The position numbers and the translations under genes were made by a program. Of a stretch of 64,000 nucleotides of DNA, positions 17,498 to 25,705 are shown piece after piece. The DNA lies in NCBI RefSeq assembly GCF_009935845.1, contig NZ_QWEK01000007.1:1-64000 (forward strand), given 5' to 3'. This DNA comes from Pseudoflavonifractor sp. 524-17. Lineage in GTDB: Bacteria; Bacillota; Clostridia; Oscillospirales; Oscillospiraceae. Position 1 is the stretch's first letter; each line of letters starts with the position of its first letter. Below the pieces are notes generated by a model. It did no database searches, was not told where the DNA came from, and was given only the letters and a program-made list of their open reading frames with translations.

Positions 17498-19339
17498 TTA
17501 GCCTCCCATCATCATCTGCATCATGCTGGAGGCCTGATTTTGCTTGAGCACCACGTCGCCCTCCTTCAGGCCGTCCAGGATTTCGATAAAATCCTCGTTG
17601 TTGCGGCCCAGGGTGACGGAGCGGGTCTCAATGGTGCCGGGGCTGAGAAGGACGCCGTCCTCGCTGTAGACCGCGTCGGCCCCGGGGACCAGCACCACGC
17701 CGCCGCCGGCCCGGTCCACCACGTCCACAGGGACGCACAGGACGTTGCCGATGTGCTCCACAATGATCTTGGCGGACACGTTCATGCCGGGGAGGAGGCC
17801 GTCCGGGTCGTCAACCAGCACCGTGACGGGATAGGAGGTAACGCCGTTCACCGTGGCGCCGTTGATGTTCACCTTATCCACCGTACCGGAGAAGACCTGG
17901 CCGTCCAGAGCGTCCACCGTGATCTCCACCTTCTGTCCCACTTTAATTTTATTGATGTCCAGCTCGTCGATGTCCATATCGAAGGTGAGAGCGGACAGGT
18001 CGTAGATCACGGCGGGATAGTTGGGGGCGGCGGCGCTGGTGGAGGTGGTGCTGTCGATGTTGTCCCCCACGTCCAGGTTTTTCTCAATGACGGTGCCGTC
18101 GATGGTGGAGGTGATGGTGTAGTTTTCCAGCTGGTCCTGGGCGTTTTTCAGGGTGAGCTGGGCGTTCTCCACCGCCAGATGGGCGTTGTCCAGGCTGGTA
18201 CGGGCGTTATCCAGGCTGGTGCGGGCGTTCTCCACGCCGATGCGGGCGTTTTCCACTGCGATGCGGGCGGTTTCAATCTGGGTGGTGATGCTGTCCGCGT
18301 CAAAGGAACCCAGGGTCTGGCCGTCGGTGACGAAGTCCCCCTCCTTGACGGAGAGGACCGCCAGCTCGCCGCTGGTCTTGGCCACCACGGTCTTCTGGGC
18401 GGCGTACTCGAAGGGGCCGTTGGCGGAGCAGGACAGAGTACCCACGGCGGCGGTGCCGGTGCTCTGGTTGGTGATGACGCCGGGGTTGGACACCGAGATG
18501 GTGACGGTGCGGGTGAGGGTGCCGCCGGGGCCTACCTGCTCCAGGGCGGAGATCTCGGTGACAGTACCGATCAGGGACTCGGCGGTGCCGTCCACCACCA
18601 CGGTGGCGCTCTGCCCCAGGGCGATGCCGGCGGCATCGGCGGAGTGGAAGGGGACCTTCAGCTTCATGGTGGAGCGGTCCAGAATGTCCGCCACCTGGGC
18701 CCCGGCCACAATGTTGTCCCCCTCGTCCACGTAGAGGTGGGAGATGATGCCGGTGGCGTTGGAGGTGAGGGTGGCATCCTTGGCGTTGTTATTGATGTTG
18801 CGGAAGTTGAGCTCCGCCTGCTCCAGATTGAGCTCCGCCTGCCGGACCCCGGCCTCGGCTTGGCGGACGGCGGCTTCTGCCTGCCGGACCCCGGCCTCGG
18901 CCTGGGGGATGGCCAGCTGGGCCTGCTCAATGGCGGTTTCCACGTCCTTGGCGTCAATGCGGAAGAGCAGGTCGTCCTTGTGTATGCTCTGCCCCTCTTC
19001 AAAGGGGGCCTCCAGAATCTCCCCCCGGACCAAGGTAGTTACCTTGTAGGAGTTATTGGGCTGGATGGTGCCGGTGCCGGAGACAAAGACGGTCAAATCC
19101 TGCATGGAGGCGTGTTCGGCCAGATAGCTGCCCATACCGGCCGTAACAGGTCCCCCGGCGCAGCCCCGCAGGAGGAAGAACACCACCGCGGCAAGGACGG
19201 CAAAGGTGACAAGCCGCTTGAGCCATTTGAACCACTTGGGCCGCTTTTTGGGGACAGAGATCTTCTTGGGCGGGGTTTTGCTGGGGGCTTCTGGTTTGGC
19301 GGGGGCGGCTACGCCGCCTTTGGTTTCCTTGTTTTCCAT
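17498..19339 (-). CDS. HlyD/MacA-type efflux adaptor
   Basis: A 613-residue membrane-fusion adaptor. An N-terminal cytoplasmic stretch (about 1-42) precedes a transmembrane segment (about 43-62, LVTFAVLAAVVFFLL). Lipoyl-type halves flank two helical hairpins: one at about 125-170 with repeated QAEAGVRQAEAAV and a second at about 345-390 with repeated ENARIGVENARTSL. C-terminal beta-barrel follows. Two separate hairpin regions make it longer than a standard MacA of about 400 residues, possibly by internal duplication. AAGGAG precedes the start. Confidence 0.88.
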   Translation of the reverse strand: MENKETKGGVAAPAKPEAPSKTPPKKISVPKKRPKWFKWLKRLVTFAVLAAVVFFLLRGCAGGPVTAGMGSYLAEHASMQDLTVFVSGTGTIQPNNSYKVTTLVRGEILEAPFEEGQSIHKDDLLFRIDAKDVETAIEQAQLAIPQAEAGVRQAEAAVRQAEAGVRQAELNLEQAELNFRNINNNAKDATLTSNATGIISHLYVDEGDNIVAGAQVADILDRSTMKLKVPFHSADAAGIALGQSATVVVDGTAESLIGTVTEISALEQVGPGGTLTRTVTISVSNPGVITNQSTGTAAVGTLSCSANGPFEYAAQKTVVAKTSGELAVLSVKEGDFVTDGQTLGSFDADSITTQIETARIAVENARIGVENARTSLDNARTSLDNAHLAVENAQLTLKNAQDQLENYTITSTIDGTVIEKNLDVGDNIDSTTSTSAAAPNYPAVIYDLSALTFDMDIDELDINKIKVGQKVEITVDALDGQVFSGTVDKVNINGATVNGVTSYPVTVLVDDPDGLLPGMNVSAKIIVEHIGNVLCVPVDVVDRAGGGVVLVPGADAVYSEDGVLLSPGTIETRSVTLGRNNEDFIEILDGLKEGDVVLKQNQASSMMQMMMGG

Positions 19340-19391
19340 AGATATCTCCTTTGTGGGGCCGGACAGGGAGTCCGGACGCCCGGTTTCTATT

Positions 19392-20021
19392 CTATGTATG
19401 CGCCAAAGCCGCGCAGGGGGCGGTCTTGGCGGATATACCCCGTTGAAGCAGGGCCAGCCGGCGTCTCAGAGTGGTTCTGAACGGCTCCGTGCTCTGGGAG
19501 AGCAGGGCGCGGACCAGTATGGGGCCGGCGGTGGAGAGGAGCAGCTGGATGGACGCCTCCAGGTCGCCTTCCTCCCGCAGATCCAGGAGCTCTGGGTCCA
19601 CCATGGCGTACAGGCGGCCGGCGTGACAGCCGGACGGTTTTTCCCGCAGGAACAGATCCAGCTGGAGGTGCTGGTTCAGCCGGAGGATGGACAGCAGATC
19701 CTGGTACTCCGGCAGTCCAGCACGGCTGACGGCCAGGTCAAACAGGCGGATCAGCGCGGCGAAAGGATCCCCCTGTGTCTCGCCCAGCAGCGTGCAGATG
19801 AGATCCCGGATCTGCTGCCCGTAGAGGGAGATCAGGTAGAGAAACAGATCCTCCTTGTCAGAGAAGTACATATAAAAGCTGCCCCGGGAGATGCCGGCGG
19901 CATGGACGATGCGGTTGATGGAGGCATCCCCGAAGGGGACCCGCGCGAATTCGCTCCGCGCGGCGCCGAGAAGCGTGGTACGCTTCTCGGATGGCAGATT
20001 GAAAAAGGTACGCTTGGGCAC
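19392..20021 (-). CDS. TetR-family repressor of the efflux operon
   Basis: A 209-residue TetR/AcrR regulator. The N-terminal HTH is at about residues 15-60 with ISRGSFYMYFSDKEDLFLYL as recognition helix and following turn. The ligand domain is not specific enough to name an inducer. It is the first gene before the MacA-MacB-permease-SLH genes on the same strand (52-base gap). An operator-like dyad sits right downstream of its promoter, which suggests autoregulation of the whole operon. Confidence 0.88.
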   Translation of the reverse strand: MPKRTFFNLPSEKRTTLLGAARSEFARVPFGDASINRIVHAAGISRGSFYMYFSDKEDLFLYLISLYGQQIRDLICTLLGETQGDPFAALIRLFDLAVSRAGLPEYQDLLSILRLNQHLQLDLFLREKPSGCHAGRLYAMVDPELLDLREEGDLEASIQLLLSTAGPILVRALLSQSTEPFRTTLRRRLALLQRGISAKTAPCAALAHT

Positions 20022-20047
20022 GGCGCTCCCCCCTGTTCCACAGGATA

Positions 20048-20060
20048 TGACAAGCTGTCA
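20048..20060. promoter_or_regulatory. Candidate TetR operator
   Basis: TGACA-AGC-TGTCA dyad placed just downstream of the minus-strand -10 box, about 27 bases before the tetR start, an ideal position to block transcription. Confidence 0.55.
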
Positions 20061-20063
20061 CAT

Positions 20064-20092
20064 ATGATAGAGGACAATCAGAATGCTGTCAA
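20064..20092 (-). promoter_or_regulatory. Sigma-A promoter of the tetR-macAB-SLH operon
   Basis: Minus strand TTGACA (complement of 20087-20092), 17-base spacer, TATCAT (complement of 20064-20069). The rest of the 20022-20392 gap carries only the terminator at 20282 and AT-rich sequence. Confidence 0.8.
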
Positions 20093-20281
20093 CCCGGCAG
20101 AGGGCATTGTTCAAAATTTTTTTACGAATCCGCCTTCCCAACAGAGATCATACCCCTTCTACCAGGTGGAAGGTCAAGAGGATTCGCGGAGAAAAATCCG
20201 GTTATTATAATACGATAGGAATTCAAAAAAGAAGTACAAGAAAGGGTTAAATTTTTATTAAATTTACAGGAGGCAAAAACG

Positions 20282-20313
20282 CCCCCGCCGGAGGGGATAC
20301 CCTCCAGCGGGGG
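20282..20313 (-). terminator. Terminator after the second tetR gene
   Basis: A GC-rich stem with one mismatch (20282-20295 with about 20300-20313) followed on the minus strand by GTTTTTG. Confidence 0.75.
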
Positions 20314-20392
20314 AAAAGACGGCGTCAGCGGGGCGTTCTGATAGAAATTTAGCTGGATTTCCGGGGACAGCTGCTTCTGTGTCTCCTCCATG

Positions 20393-20992
20393 TTATGGCC
20401 TGTTTTGCCGGAAGGCGGCCTGGAAGAGAAGGTAATCCTGCTCCAGCTTGGGCAGGAGGGGATAGGAGCCCTGGTGGATGATCCAGTCCACCACCACCCC
20501 CCGGAAGTGGCGGAAGAGGAAATCGGCCATCCACTCCGGGGACTGACCGGAGGACAGGGGGGTGTCCGCCATCAGCTCCGCCAGGCAGCCGCGCATACAG
20601 CGCAGGGTGAACCGGCTGGCGTCAATGGACCGGGAGTCGGGGGAGCCCAGCCGCTGCTGGTAGTAGCGGGCCAGCAGCTCCCACCCCAGCCGCTCCATAA
20701 AGGCGGCGTAATTGGACAGCAGCAGCCACAGCCGCTGGGCGGGGGGCTCGCCCTCGCGGCCGGCCATGGCCTGCTCCATATAGACGTCCAAAGGGGCGAA
20801 GCCCCGCAGGAGCATCTCTTCTTTCGATTTAAAGTGGTGGTAAAAGGCGCCGGTGGTGATACCGGCCCTGTGGCAGATATCCCGCACAGACACCTTGTCA
20901 AAGCTGCTGCCCCGGAAGAGCTCCATAGCCGCGTGGAGGATGGCCTGTTCCGTCTGGCGGGCCTGCTCCCGCCGCCGCTGGGCATAATCCAT
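20393..20992 (-). CDS. TetR-family regulator divergent to degV
   Basis: A 199-residue TetR protein. HTH at about residues 15-60: AAMELFRGSSFDKVSVRDI and ITTGAFYHHFKSKEEML. The start at 20992 (MDYAQRRR) has AAAGGCGG upstream; the longer ORF reaches into the promoter region and is rejected. It faces the DegV gene across a shared promoter-operator, so it very likely represses both itself and degV. The effector is unknown; a fatty acid or acyl-CoA would fit DegV, by inference. Confidence 0.88.
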   Translation of the reverse strand: MDYAQRRREQARQTEQAILHAAMELFRGSSFDKVSVRDICHRAGITTGAFYHHFKSKEEMLLRGFAPLDVYMEQAMAGREGEPPAQRLWLLLSNYAAFMERLGWELLARYYQQRLGSPDSRSIDASRFTLRCMRGCLAELMADTPLSSGQSPEWMADFLFRHFRGVVVDWIIHQGSYPLLPKLEQDYLLFQAAFRQNRP

Positions 20993-21012
20993 ACCAAATA
21001 CCGCCTTTCTGC

Positions 21013-21041
21013 TTGACATGGAAGGGGCCGGACCGTATAAT
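21013..21041 (+). promoter_or_regulatory. Consensus sigma-A promoter of degV
   Basis: Perfect TTGACA (21013-21018), 17-base spacer, perfect TATAAT (21036-21041). Expected transcription start is about 21048, inside the operator at 21047-21061. Confidence 0.88.
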
Positions 21042-21065
21042 AGTCGCATAACGATGTTATGTCAT
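21037..21065 (-). promoter_or_regulatory. Overlapping divergent promoter of tetR
   Basis: Minus-strand ATGACA (complement of 21060-21065) and TATTAT (complement of 21037-21042) with a 17-base spacer that contains the CATAAC-GAT-GTTATG operator. Confidence 0.6.
21047..21061. promoter_or_regulatory. TetR operator between tetR and degV
   Basis: Perfect 6+3+6 dyad CATAAC-GAT-GTTATG. It covers the +1 region of the degV promoter and the spacer of the opposite tetR promoter, so one dimer could switch off both. Confidence 0.72.
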
Positions 21066-21088
21066 TGGGCATATTATAGGCTGAGAGG

Positions 21089-21985
21089 ATGGAATTGTCA
21101 ATGGAGGAGCCCTGTTTTGCGCATAATCCGCAGAAAATCGCACTTTTGACCGACTCATGCGCCGATCTCAGCGAAGCGCTGCGGGCGGGAAAGCCAATCT
21201 TTACCCTGCCCCTGAAGATCCGCTGCGGGGATGGAGAATTTTCCGACGGCGTGGATATTTTTGTCGGCGATATCTACGCCCGGCAGGCGGCGGGAGAGCT
21301 GCCCCAGACCTCTCTGCCGGACGGCGGATCGGTAAAGGAGACTTTGGATCAAATCGCCGCCCTGGGGTATGAGAAGGTGCTGGCCATCCACCTGTCCAGC
21401 GGCCTGTCCGGCACGTACAACATGGTTCGGGTCCAGGGCCGGGCCAGGGACGATATGGAGGTTGTGGTCTTCGACTCCCTCAGCGGCAGTCTGGGCATGG
21501 GGGCGGTGATCCTCCAGGTGTGGGAGGAGATCCAGGCCGGCGCCCAGTGGAAGGCCCTCGTGGAGGAGCGGGTGCCCTTTTTGCTCCAAAACACCTTCCC
21601 CTATTTCTCGGTGGACACCTTGGAATACCTGCAAAAGGGGGGGCGGATTGGCAAGATCGCGGCCTTTGCGGGGACCATGCTGAACATCAAGCCTCTGGTG
21701 GGCTTTGCCAAGGACGGCCAGCTGGCCAGCGTGGCCAAGGTCCGGGGCCGCAAGGCGGTGCAGAGCAAGCTGCTGGACCTGGTCCGGGCCAACTTCCAGG
21801 AGGGCAGGCGCTATAACCTGGCGGTGGCCAACGGCGGCGCGCCGGAGGAAATGGAGGAGCTGGCCGCAAAAATGCAGGCCGAATTTCCCAACTATGAGCA
21901 CCTCTGGCGGGGAGAGATTGACGCCACCCTCAGCGTCTATATCAGCACCGGCGTACTGGGCGCGGGGATCCAGTTTGTGGATTGA
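21089..21985 (+). CDS. DegV-family fatty-acid-binding protein
   Basis: A 298-residue DegV/FakB protein, which holds a fatty acid for phosphorylation by FakA (a fakA gene lies at 48107-49783). Signatures: LLTDSCADLS near residue 20, HLSSGLSGTYN near 100, and EYLQKGGRIGK near 180. The start is uncertain: ATG 21089 has GAGAGG directly abutting it, and in-frame ATG 21101 has the same site 11-12 bases away. Expression is probably controlled by the divergent TetR. Confidence 0.9.
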   Translation: MELSMEEPCFAHNPQKIALLTDSCADLSEALRAGKPIFTLPLKIRCGDGEFSDGVDIFVGDIYARQAAGELPQTSLPDGGSVKETLDQIAALGYEKVLAIHLSSGLSGTYNMVRVQGRARDDMEVVVFDSLSGSLGMGAVILQVWEEIQAGAQWKALVEERVPFLLQNTFPYFSVDTLEYLQKGGRIGKIAAFAGTMLNIKPLVGFAKDGQLASVAKVRGRKAVQSKLLDLVRANFQEGRRYNLAVANGGAPEEMEELAAKMQAEFPNYEHLWRGEIDATLSVYISTGVLGAGIQFVD

Positions 21986-22033
21986 CCTGTGTACAGGCTC
22001 AAGCTGGAAAAAGCCGTACCCATAGGAGCAAAA

Positions 22034-22062
22034 ACGGGAGCCGGGCATCGCCCGGCTCCCGT
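22034..22062. terminator. Terminator between degV and the MBL gene
   Basis: A 13-bp perfect stem (22034-22046 with 22050-22062) with a 3-base loop, followed by TTCTATTTCT; AAAA precedes it for the opposite direction. Confidence 0.75.
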
Positions 22063-22081
22063 TCTATTTCTGTTCAGCGGC

Positions 22082-23680
22082 TCAGCGATCCCACTTTTCG
22101 ATAAGCAGGCGCAGCTGCTCGGCGAACTTGGCCAAGTCCTTGTTGGCGCCGCCCCGGTTGTGGGCGATGACCTCCAGCAGCCGGCGGCCGTTTTCCTCCA
22201 GGCGGCGGTAGGCCGGGGAGGCGGAGTCGGACACGTGGACCGGCTTGGGCTCCAGCACGATACCTGGGGCGATCATCTTGCCGGTGAGCAGGTCGTAGAC
22301 CTCCTCATAGTTGGCGGAGTGGGCGGAGATGCCCCGGTCCCGCAGGGTCTGGGCGTAAATCTCCGTCACCTTGGCCTCGCCGTGGACCACAAAGACCTCC
22401 CGGGGCTTGGGGTCGAAGTGGTCAATCCAGCGCAGCAGGCCGTCCCGGTCGGCGTGGGAGGACAGGCCGTGGAAATTGACAATTTTCGCCCGGACGGCAA
22501 TCTCCTCCCCAAAGAGCTTGACGCTGTGTACCCCGTCCAGCAGGCGGCGGCCCAGAGTGCCCTCCCCCTGGTAGCCCACAAAGACCACCGTACACTGCTC
22601 TCTCCAGAGGTTGTGCTTGAGGTGGTGGCGGATGCGGCCGGCGTCGCACATACCGGAGGCGGAGATGATCACTTTGGGGGTGCTGTCCATATTCAAGGTT
22701 CTGGACTCCTCGCTGCTCTCGGTGATGTTCAGGTTGGGGAACTGGAAGAGGGCGCCGCCCTTCAGGGCCTCAATGGCCTCCTCATCCAGATAGCCCCGCA
22801 GGTCGCCGGAGAAGATCTTCGTGGCCTCGCTGGCCAGGGGGGAGTCTACATAGACGGGGAAGTTGGGCACCGACTTGACCATGCCATGGGCCTTCATCTC
22901 CCGGATGAAGTACAAAAGCTCCTGGGTGCGGCCCACAGCAAAGGAGGGAATCACCACGTTGCCCCCCCGGCCCAGGGTCTCGTCAATGATAGCGGCCAGG
23001 TCGGCGGTGTAGTCCGCGTCAGGGCGTACGTCATGGTTGCGGTCGCCGTAGGTGCTCTCGGTGAGGACGTAGTCCGCCTCCTTGATGTAGCTGGGGTCCC
23101 GGATGATGGGCTGGTCCTTGTTGCCGATGTCGCCGGAGAAGACCAGCTTGCGGGTCTCCCCCTCCTCGGTGAGCCACACCTCTGCGCTGGCGGAACCCAG
23201 CAGATGGCCCGCGTCGGTAAAGCGGACTTTGATGCCCGGTTCAATCTCCAGGATCTCGCCGTACTCACAGGTGACCAGATGCTCCAGGGCGGCCTCCGCG
23301 TCCGCCACGGTGTAGAGCGGCTCCACCATCTCCTTGCCGGCGCGCTTGCCCTTCTGGTTCTGCCACTGGGCGTCGCTCTCCTGGATGTGGGCGGAGTCCC
23401 GCAGCATAATAGACAGGAGCTGGCCCGTCAGGCGGGTGCAGTAGATGTTGCCCTGAAATCCCTGCCGCACCAGCAGGGGGATGCGGCCGGAGTGGTCGAT
23501 GTGGGCGTGGGTGACGATAACGTCGCTGATATAGCTGGGGGTAAAGTCCAGCTCCGTGTTGTCCCGCTCATCCCGGCCCTGCTGAAGTCCGCAGTCGACC
23601 AGGACCTTTGTCCCGTTGCATTCAAAACAGTGGCAGCTGCCGGTAACGGCCTTGGCTGCGCCGAAAAACGTAAGTTTCAT
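22082..23680 (-). CDS. MBL-fold beta-CASP RNA-specificity metallohydrolase
   Basis: A 532-residue metallo-beta-lactamase-fold protein. The zinc motif THAHIDHSG is at about residues 55-63, the GHLLGSA histidine near 148, and SGDIGNKD supplies an aspartate near 171. A beta-CASP insertion (about 190-380, VLTESTYGDRNH, VIISASGMCDAGRI) and a C-terminal RMMBL segment (GLSSHADRDGLLRWI, VVHGE) follow. This order is that of YSH1/CPSF73-like and RNase J-like nucleases, so RNA cleavage is likely. AAGGAGG fixes the start at 23680. Confidence 0.88.
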   Translation of the reverse strand: MKLTFFGAAKAVTGSCHCFECNGTKVLVDCGLQQGRDERDNTELDFTPSYISDVIVTHAHIDHSGRIPLLVRQGFQGNIYCTRLTGQLLSIMLRDSAHIQESDAQWQNQKGKRAGKEMVEPLYTVADAEAALEHLVTCEYGEILEIEPGIKVRFTDAGHLLGSASAEVWLTEEGETRKLVFSGDIGNKDQPIIRDPSYIKEADYVLTESTYGDRNHDVRPDADYTADLAAIIDETLGRGGNVVIPSFAVGRTQELLYFIREMKAHGMVKSVPNFPVYVDSPLASEATKIFSGDLRGYLDEEAIEALKGGALFQFPNLNITESSEESRTLNMDSTPKVIISASGMCDAGRIRHHLKHNLWREQCTVVFVGYQGEGTLGRRLLDGVHSVKLFGEEIAVRAKIVNFHGLSSHADRDGLLRWIDHFDPKPREVFVVHGEAKVTEIYAQTLRDRGISAHSANYEEVYDLLTGKMIAPGIVLEPKPVHVSDSASPAYRRLEENGRRLLEVIAHNRGGANKDLAKFAEQLRLLIEKWDR

Positions 23681-23703
23681 GCCCCTGCCTCCTTGTATCA
23701 TTT

Positions 23704-23743
23704 GTACAAGAATAATTGTACTATATCTGCCGCGGCTTGTCAA
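23704..23743 (-). promoter_or_regulatory. Promoter of the MBL gene with overlapping dyad
   Basis: Minus-strand TTGACA (complement of 23738-23743), 17-base spacer, TACAAT (complement of 23715-23720). An inverted repeat GTACAA-N6-TTGTAC (23704-23721) spans the -10 box and start point, a possible operator. Confidence 0.72.
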
Positions 23744-23845
23744 ATATGTAGCATGGAAATTATGCCTGCCGGAAAATTTCTACGTTTATCGGGAAAATGC
23801 GCCTGTTCTCCGCCAGGCACCTTAGAGTCTGTTTTCAAACAAGGC

Positions 23846-24052
23846 CTAAGGCTCCGGATAGTACCGGCTCTTGGGGGGCAGGAGCAGGGCGGCCAGCAGA
23901 TACAGCCACAGGGACAGGCCCTTGAAGCAGACCAGAAGCACCAGAGCGGCGCGGGCTAGGACGGGGTCGATACAAAAGCGCTCGGCGATGCCGCCGCACA
24001 CGCCGAACAGGATGGCGTCAGGCCCCCGGGTGCGGTATAGCTTTCGATTCAT
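23846..24052 (-). CDS. PspC-domain small membrane protein
   Basis: A 68-residue PspC-domain protein: KLYRTRGPDAILFGVCGGIAERF followed by DPVLARAAL and a hydrophobic helix (about 33-58). PspC proteins are linked to membrane-stress responses; stand-alone small forms like this are common in Firmicutes and their partner is unknown. GGAGG lies six bases before the start. Confidence 0.85.
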   Translation of the reverse strand: MNRKLYRTRGPDAILFGVCGGIAERFCIDPVLARAALVLLVCFKGLSLWLYLLAALLLPPKSRYYPEP

Positions 24053-24174
24053 AACGATTCCTCCTCAAATCAGACAGGGGATGTTTGTTGAACATATGGT
24101 AGCATACCGGAGTGAAAAGAACCTTTTTTTGTGCTAAAGAAAAGATTAAATTCTGTTAAAAGGAGGGGGAAGAA

Positions 24175-24207
24175 AATCGGAGGACGCCGGCCCGGCGTCC
24201 TCCGATT
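24175..24207. terminator. Strong hairpin terminator
   Basis: A stem of up to 16 bp (24175-24190 with 24192-24207) flanked by AAAA and TTCTT, immediately after the small CDS on the minus strand. Confidence 0.8.
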
Positions 24208-24208
24208 C

Positions 24209-24430
24209 TTATCTGTCTGTTTCTAAGGTGAAGTCCTCCTCGTCCAGGCGGCTGAGGTCTAGGACGGCGGGGCGGGGGGGAACCCGCTTGAGGGGGTCGT
24301 ACCGGAAAGCGCGGCAGTGGCCAGCGGCCTCCACCACACCCTTTTTCTGACACAGGATGGAGCTCCCCTCCAGCTGGGCGCCCCTGGCGCAGTAGGCGCA
24401 CCGGGGCTCGATATCTTTTTTAAACAGCAT
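24209..24430 (-). CDS. Conserved small cysteine-containing protein, unknown
   Basis: A 73-residue protein with two CxxC-like groups in the first half (CAYCARGAQL, LCQKKG, and a later C in GHCRAF), consistent with a single zinc-ribbon-like site. The C-terminal half is charged. GGGGAGG precedes the start. It follows ylbJ by about 30 bases and may be co-transcribed. I recognise it as a type of small protein frequent in Clostridia but cannot name a function. Confidence 0.6.
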   Translation of the reverse strand: MLFKKDIEPRCAYCARGAQLEGSSILCQKKGVVEAAGHCRAFRYDPLKRVPPRPAVLDLSRLDEEDFTLETDR

Positions 24431-24463
24431 GGCGGCGGCCCTCCCCTAAAATTATTGTATTGA

Positions 24464-25651
24464 TTATATCACACCGGACCGGTTGTGAACAGGTTTTTTT
24501 CGCAGGGCGGCGGCGGTGAGGAGGAGGAAGAGCAGGAAAGTTACCCAGGCGGACACGGTGGACAGGGTGAGGGTGGTGTGGAAGTCCAAACCGGCCAGAT
24601 CGTCCACCTGCTCGGCCAGGAGGGAGGAAACCGGCGCCCCCAGAGGGAACAGCCGCACCAGTAAGGCGGTAAAGCCGGCGGCAAAGAGGCCCTGGAGGAA
24701 TTTCCCGCCCAGGTAGGTGCGCACGGAAAGGCCGCTCCCCCCTAAAAAGGAGAGCACCTGGCAGTGGACGGAGATGCCGGCCCAGCCCAGCATGAAGGCG
24801 GCCATGGACAGCCGGCCGGTGAGGCTGCCCTCGCCGGAGAGGGTCCATACGCCGGTGGTCAGCTCCAGCACGCCGGTGAGCAGCCGCTCCGCCCAGGTGC
24901 GATCAAAGCCCAGGGGGGAGAGAAGATTGCCAGCCAGAGTGGCCAGGCCAGGCAGCAGGCCGGTGAGGACCAGCAGCCGGACCACCACCGTAAAAAAGAC
25001 CACAAAAGCGCAGATATTCAGGGCGGAGAAAAAGGAGTTTTTGATGCACTCGGTAAAGGCGGCGGAAAACCGCCTGGCCTGAAACTGGGGACGGCTTCCA
25101 GGGGCGGATCCGCCCCCGTCCTCCCCCGCCCGGTAGAAGCGGAAGAGCATCCCCACGCACACCGAGGCGGCGGCATGGGCCAGATAGAGGATGAGGCCCG
25201 CCCGGCCGCTGGCGAAGATCCCCGCCCCCACCACGCCCAGAATAAAGGCAGGGCCGGAGTTGTTGCAGAAGGAGAGGAGCCGCTCCGCCTCGGTCTTGGT
25301 ACACATTCCCTTTTCATACAGGCCGATGGCGGTTTTGGCGCCCACGGGATAGCCGCCCACAAAGCCCAGGGCGAAGGCGGAGGCGCAGGCCCCGCCAACG
25401 TTGAAGAGGGGGCGCATGATCCCCTCCAGCAGACGGCCCAAAGCCCCCGCAAGACCCAGCTCCACCACCAGGGAGGAGAGAACAAAAAAGGGAAAGAGGG
25501 ACGGGATAATGACATTATAGCACAGGGCCAGCCCGCTCTTGGCGGCCTCCATGGTGTCCCTGGGGTAGAGCATCAGGGCCAGGGCGGCGCACAGCAGGGC
25601 AAAGCCCAGAATCATGTCCCGTACCCAGGGTTTACCCAGCAGTCGTGACAA
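24464..25651 (-). CDS. ylbJ: Sporulation integral membrane protein YlbJ
   Basis: A 395-residue polytopic membrane protein with about eight hydrophobic segments and the nucleoside-recognition (gate) domain signature GGYPVGAKTAIGLYEKG and LLSFCNNSGPAFILG near residues 100-140. In Bacillus, YlbJ is needed for normal spore formation under sigma-E. The start is TTG at 25651, nine bases after GGAGG. It is preceded by an unrelated XRE-membrane gene at a 54-base gap. Confidence 0.85.
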   Translation of the reverse strand: MSRLLGKPWVRDMILGFALLCAALALMLYPRDTMEAAKSGLALCYNVIIPSLFPFFVLSSLVVELGLAGALGRLLEGIMRPLFNVGGACASAFALGFVGGYPVGAKTAIGLYEKGMCTKTEAERLLSFCNNSGPAFILGVVGAGIFASGRAGLILYLAHAAASVCVGMLFRFYRAGEDGGGSAPGSRPQFQARRFSAAFTECIKNSFFSALNICAFVVFFTVVVRLLVLTGLLPGLATLAGNLLSPLGFDRTWAERLLTGVLELTTGVWTLSGEGSLTGRLSMAAFMLGWAGISVHCQVLSFLGGSGLSVRTYLGGKFLQGLFAAGFTALLVRLFPLGAPVSSLLAEQVDDLAGLDFHTTLTLSTVSAWVTFLLFLLLTAAALRKKPVHNRSGVI

Positions 25652-25705
25652 TCCATCTCACCTCCACACAGGAACACTATGCTCCGGAGAAGGAAACTAT
25701 GCCGG

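Noticed and set aside
17486-19480. 664-residue plus-strand ORF
   Set aside because: Exact antisense of the MacA-like adaptor, with composition typical of a GC-rich shadow frame.
20122-20391. 89-residue ORF after the second tetR gene
   Set aside because: It begins next to the tetR stop, runs through the terminator stem and has no domain; most likely non-coding.
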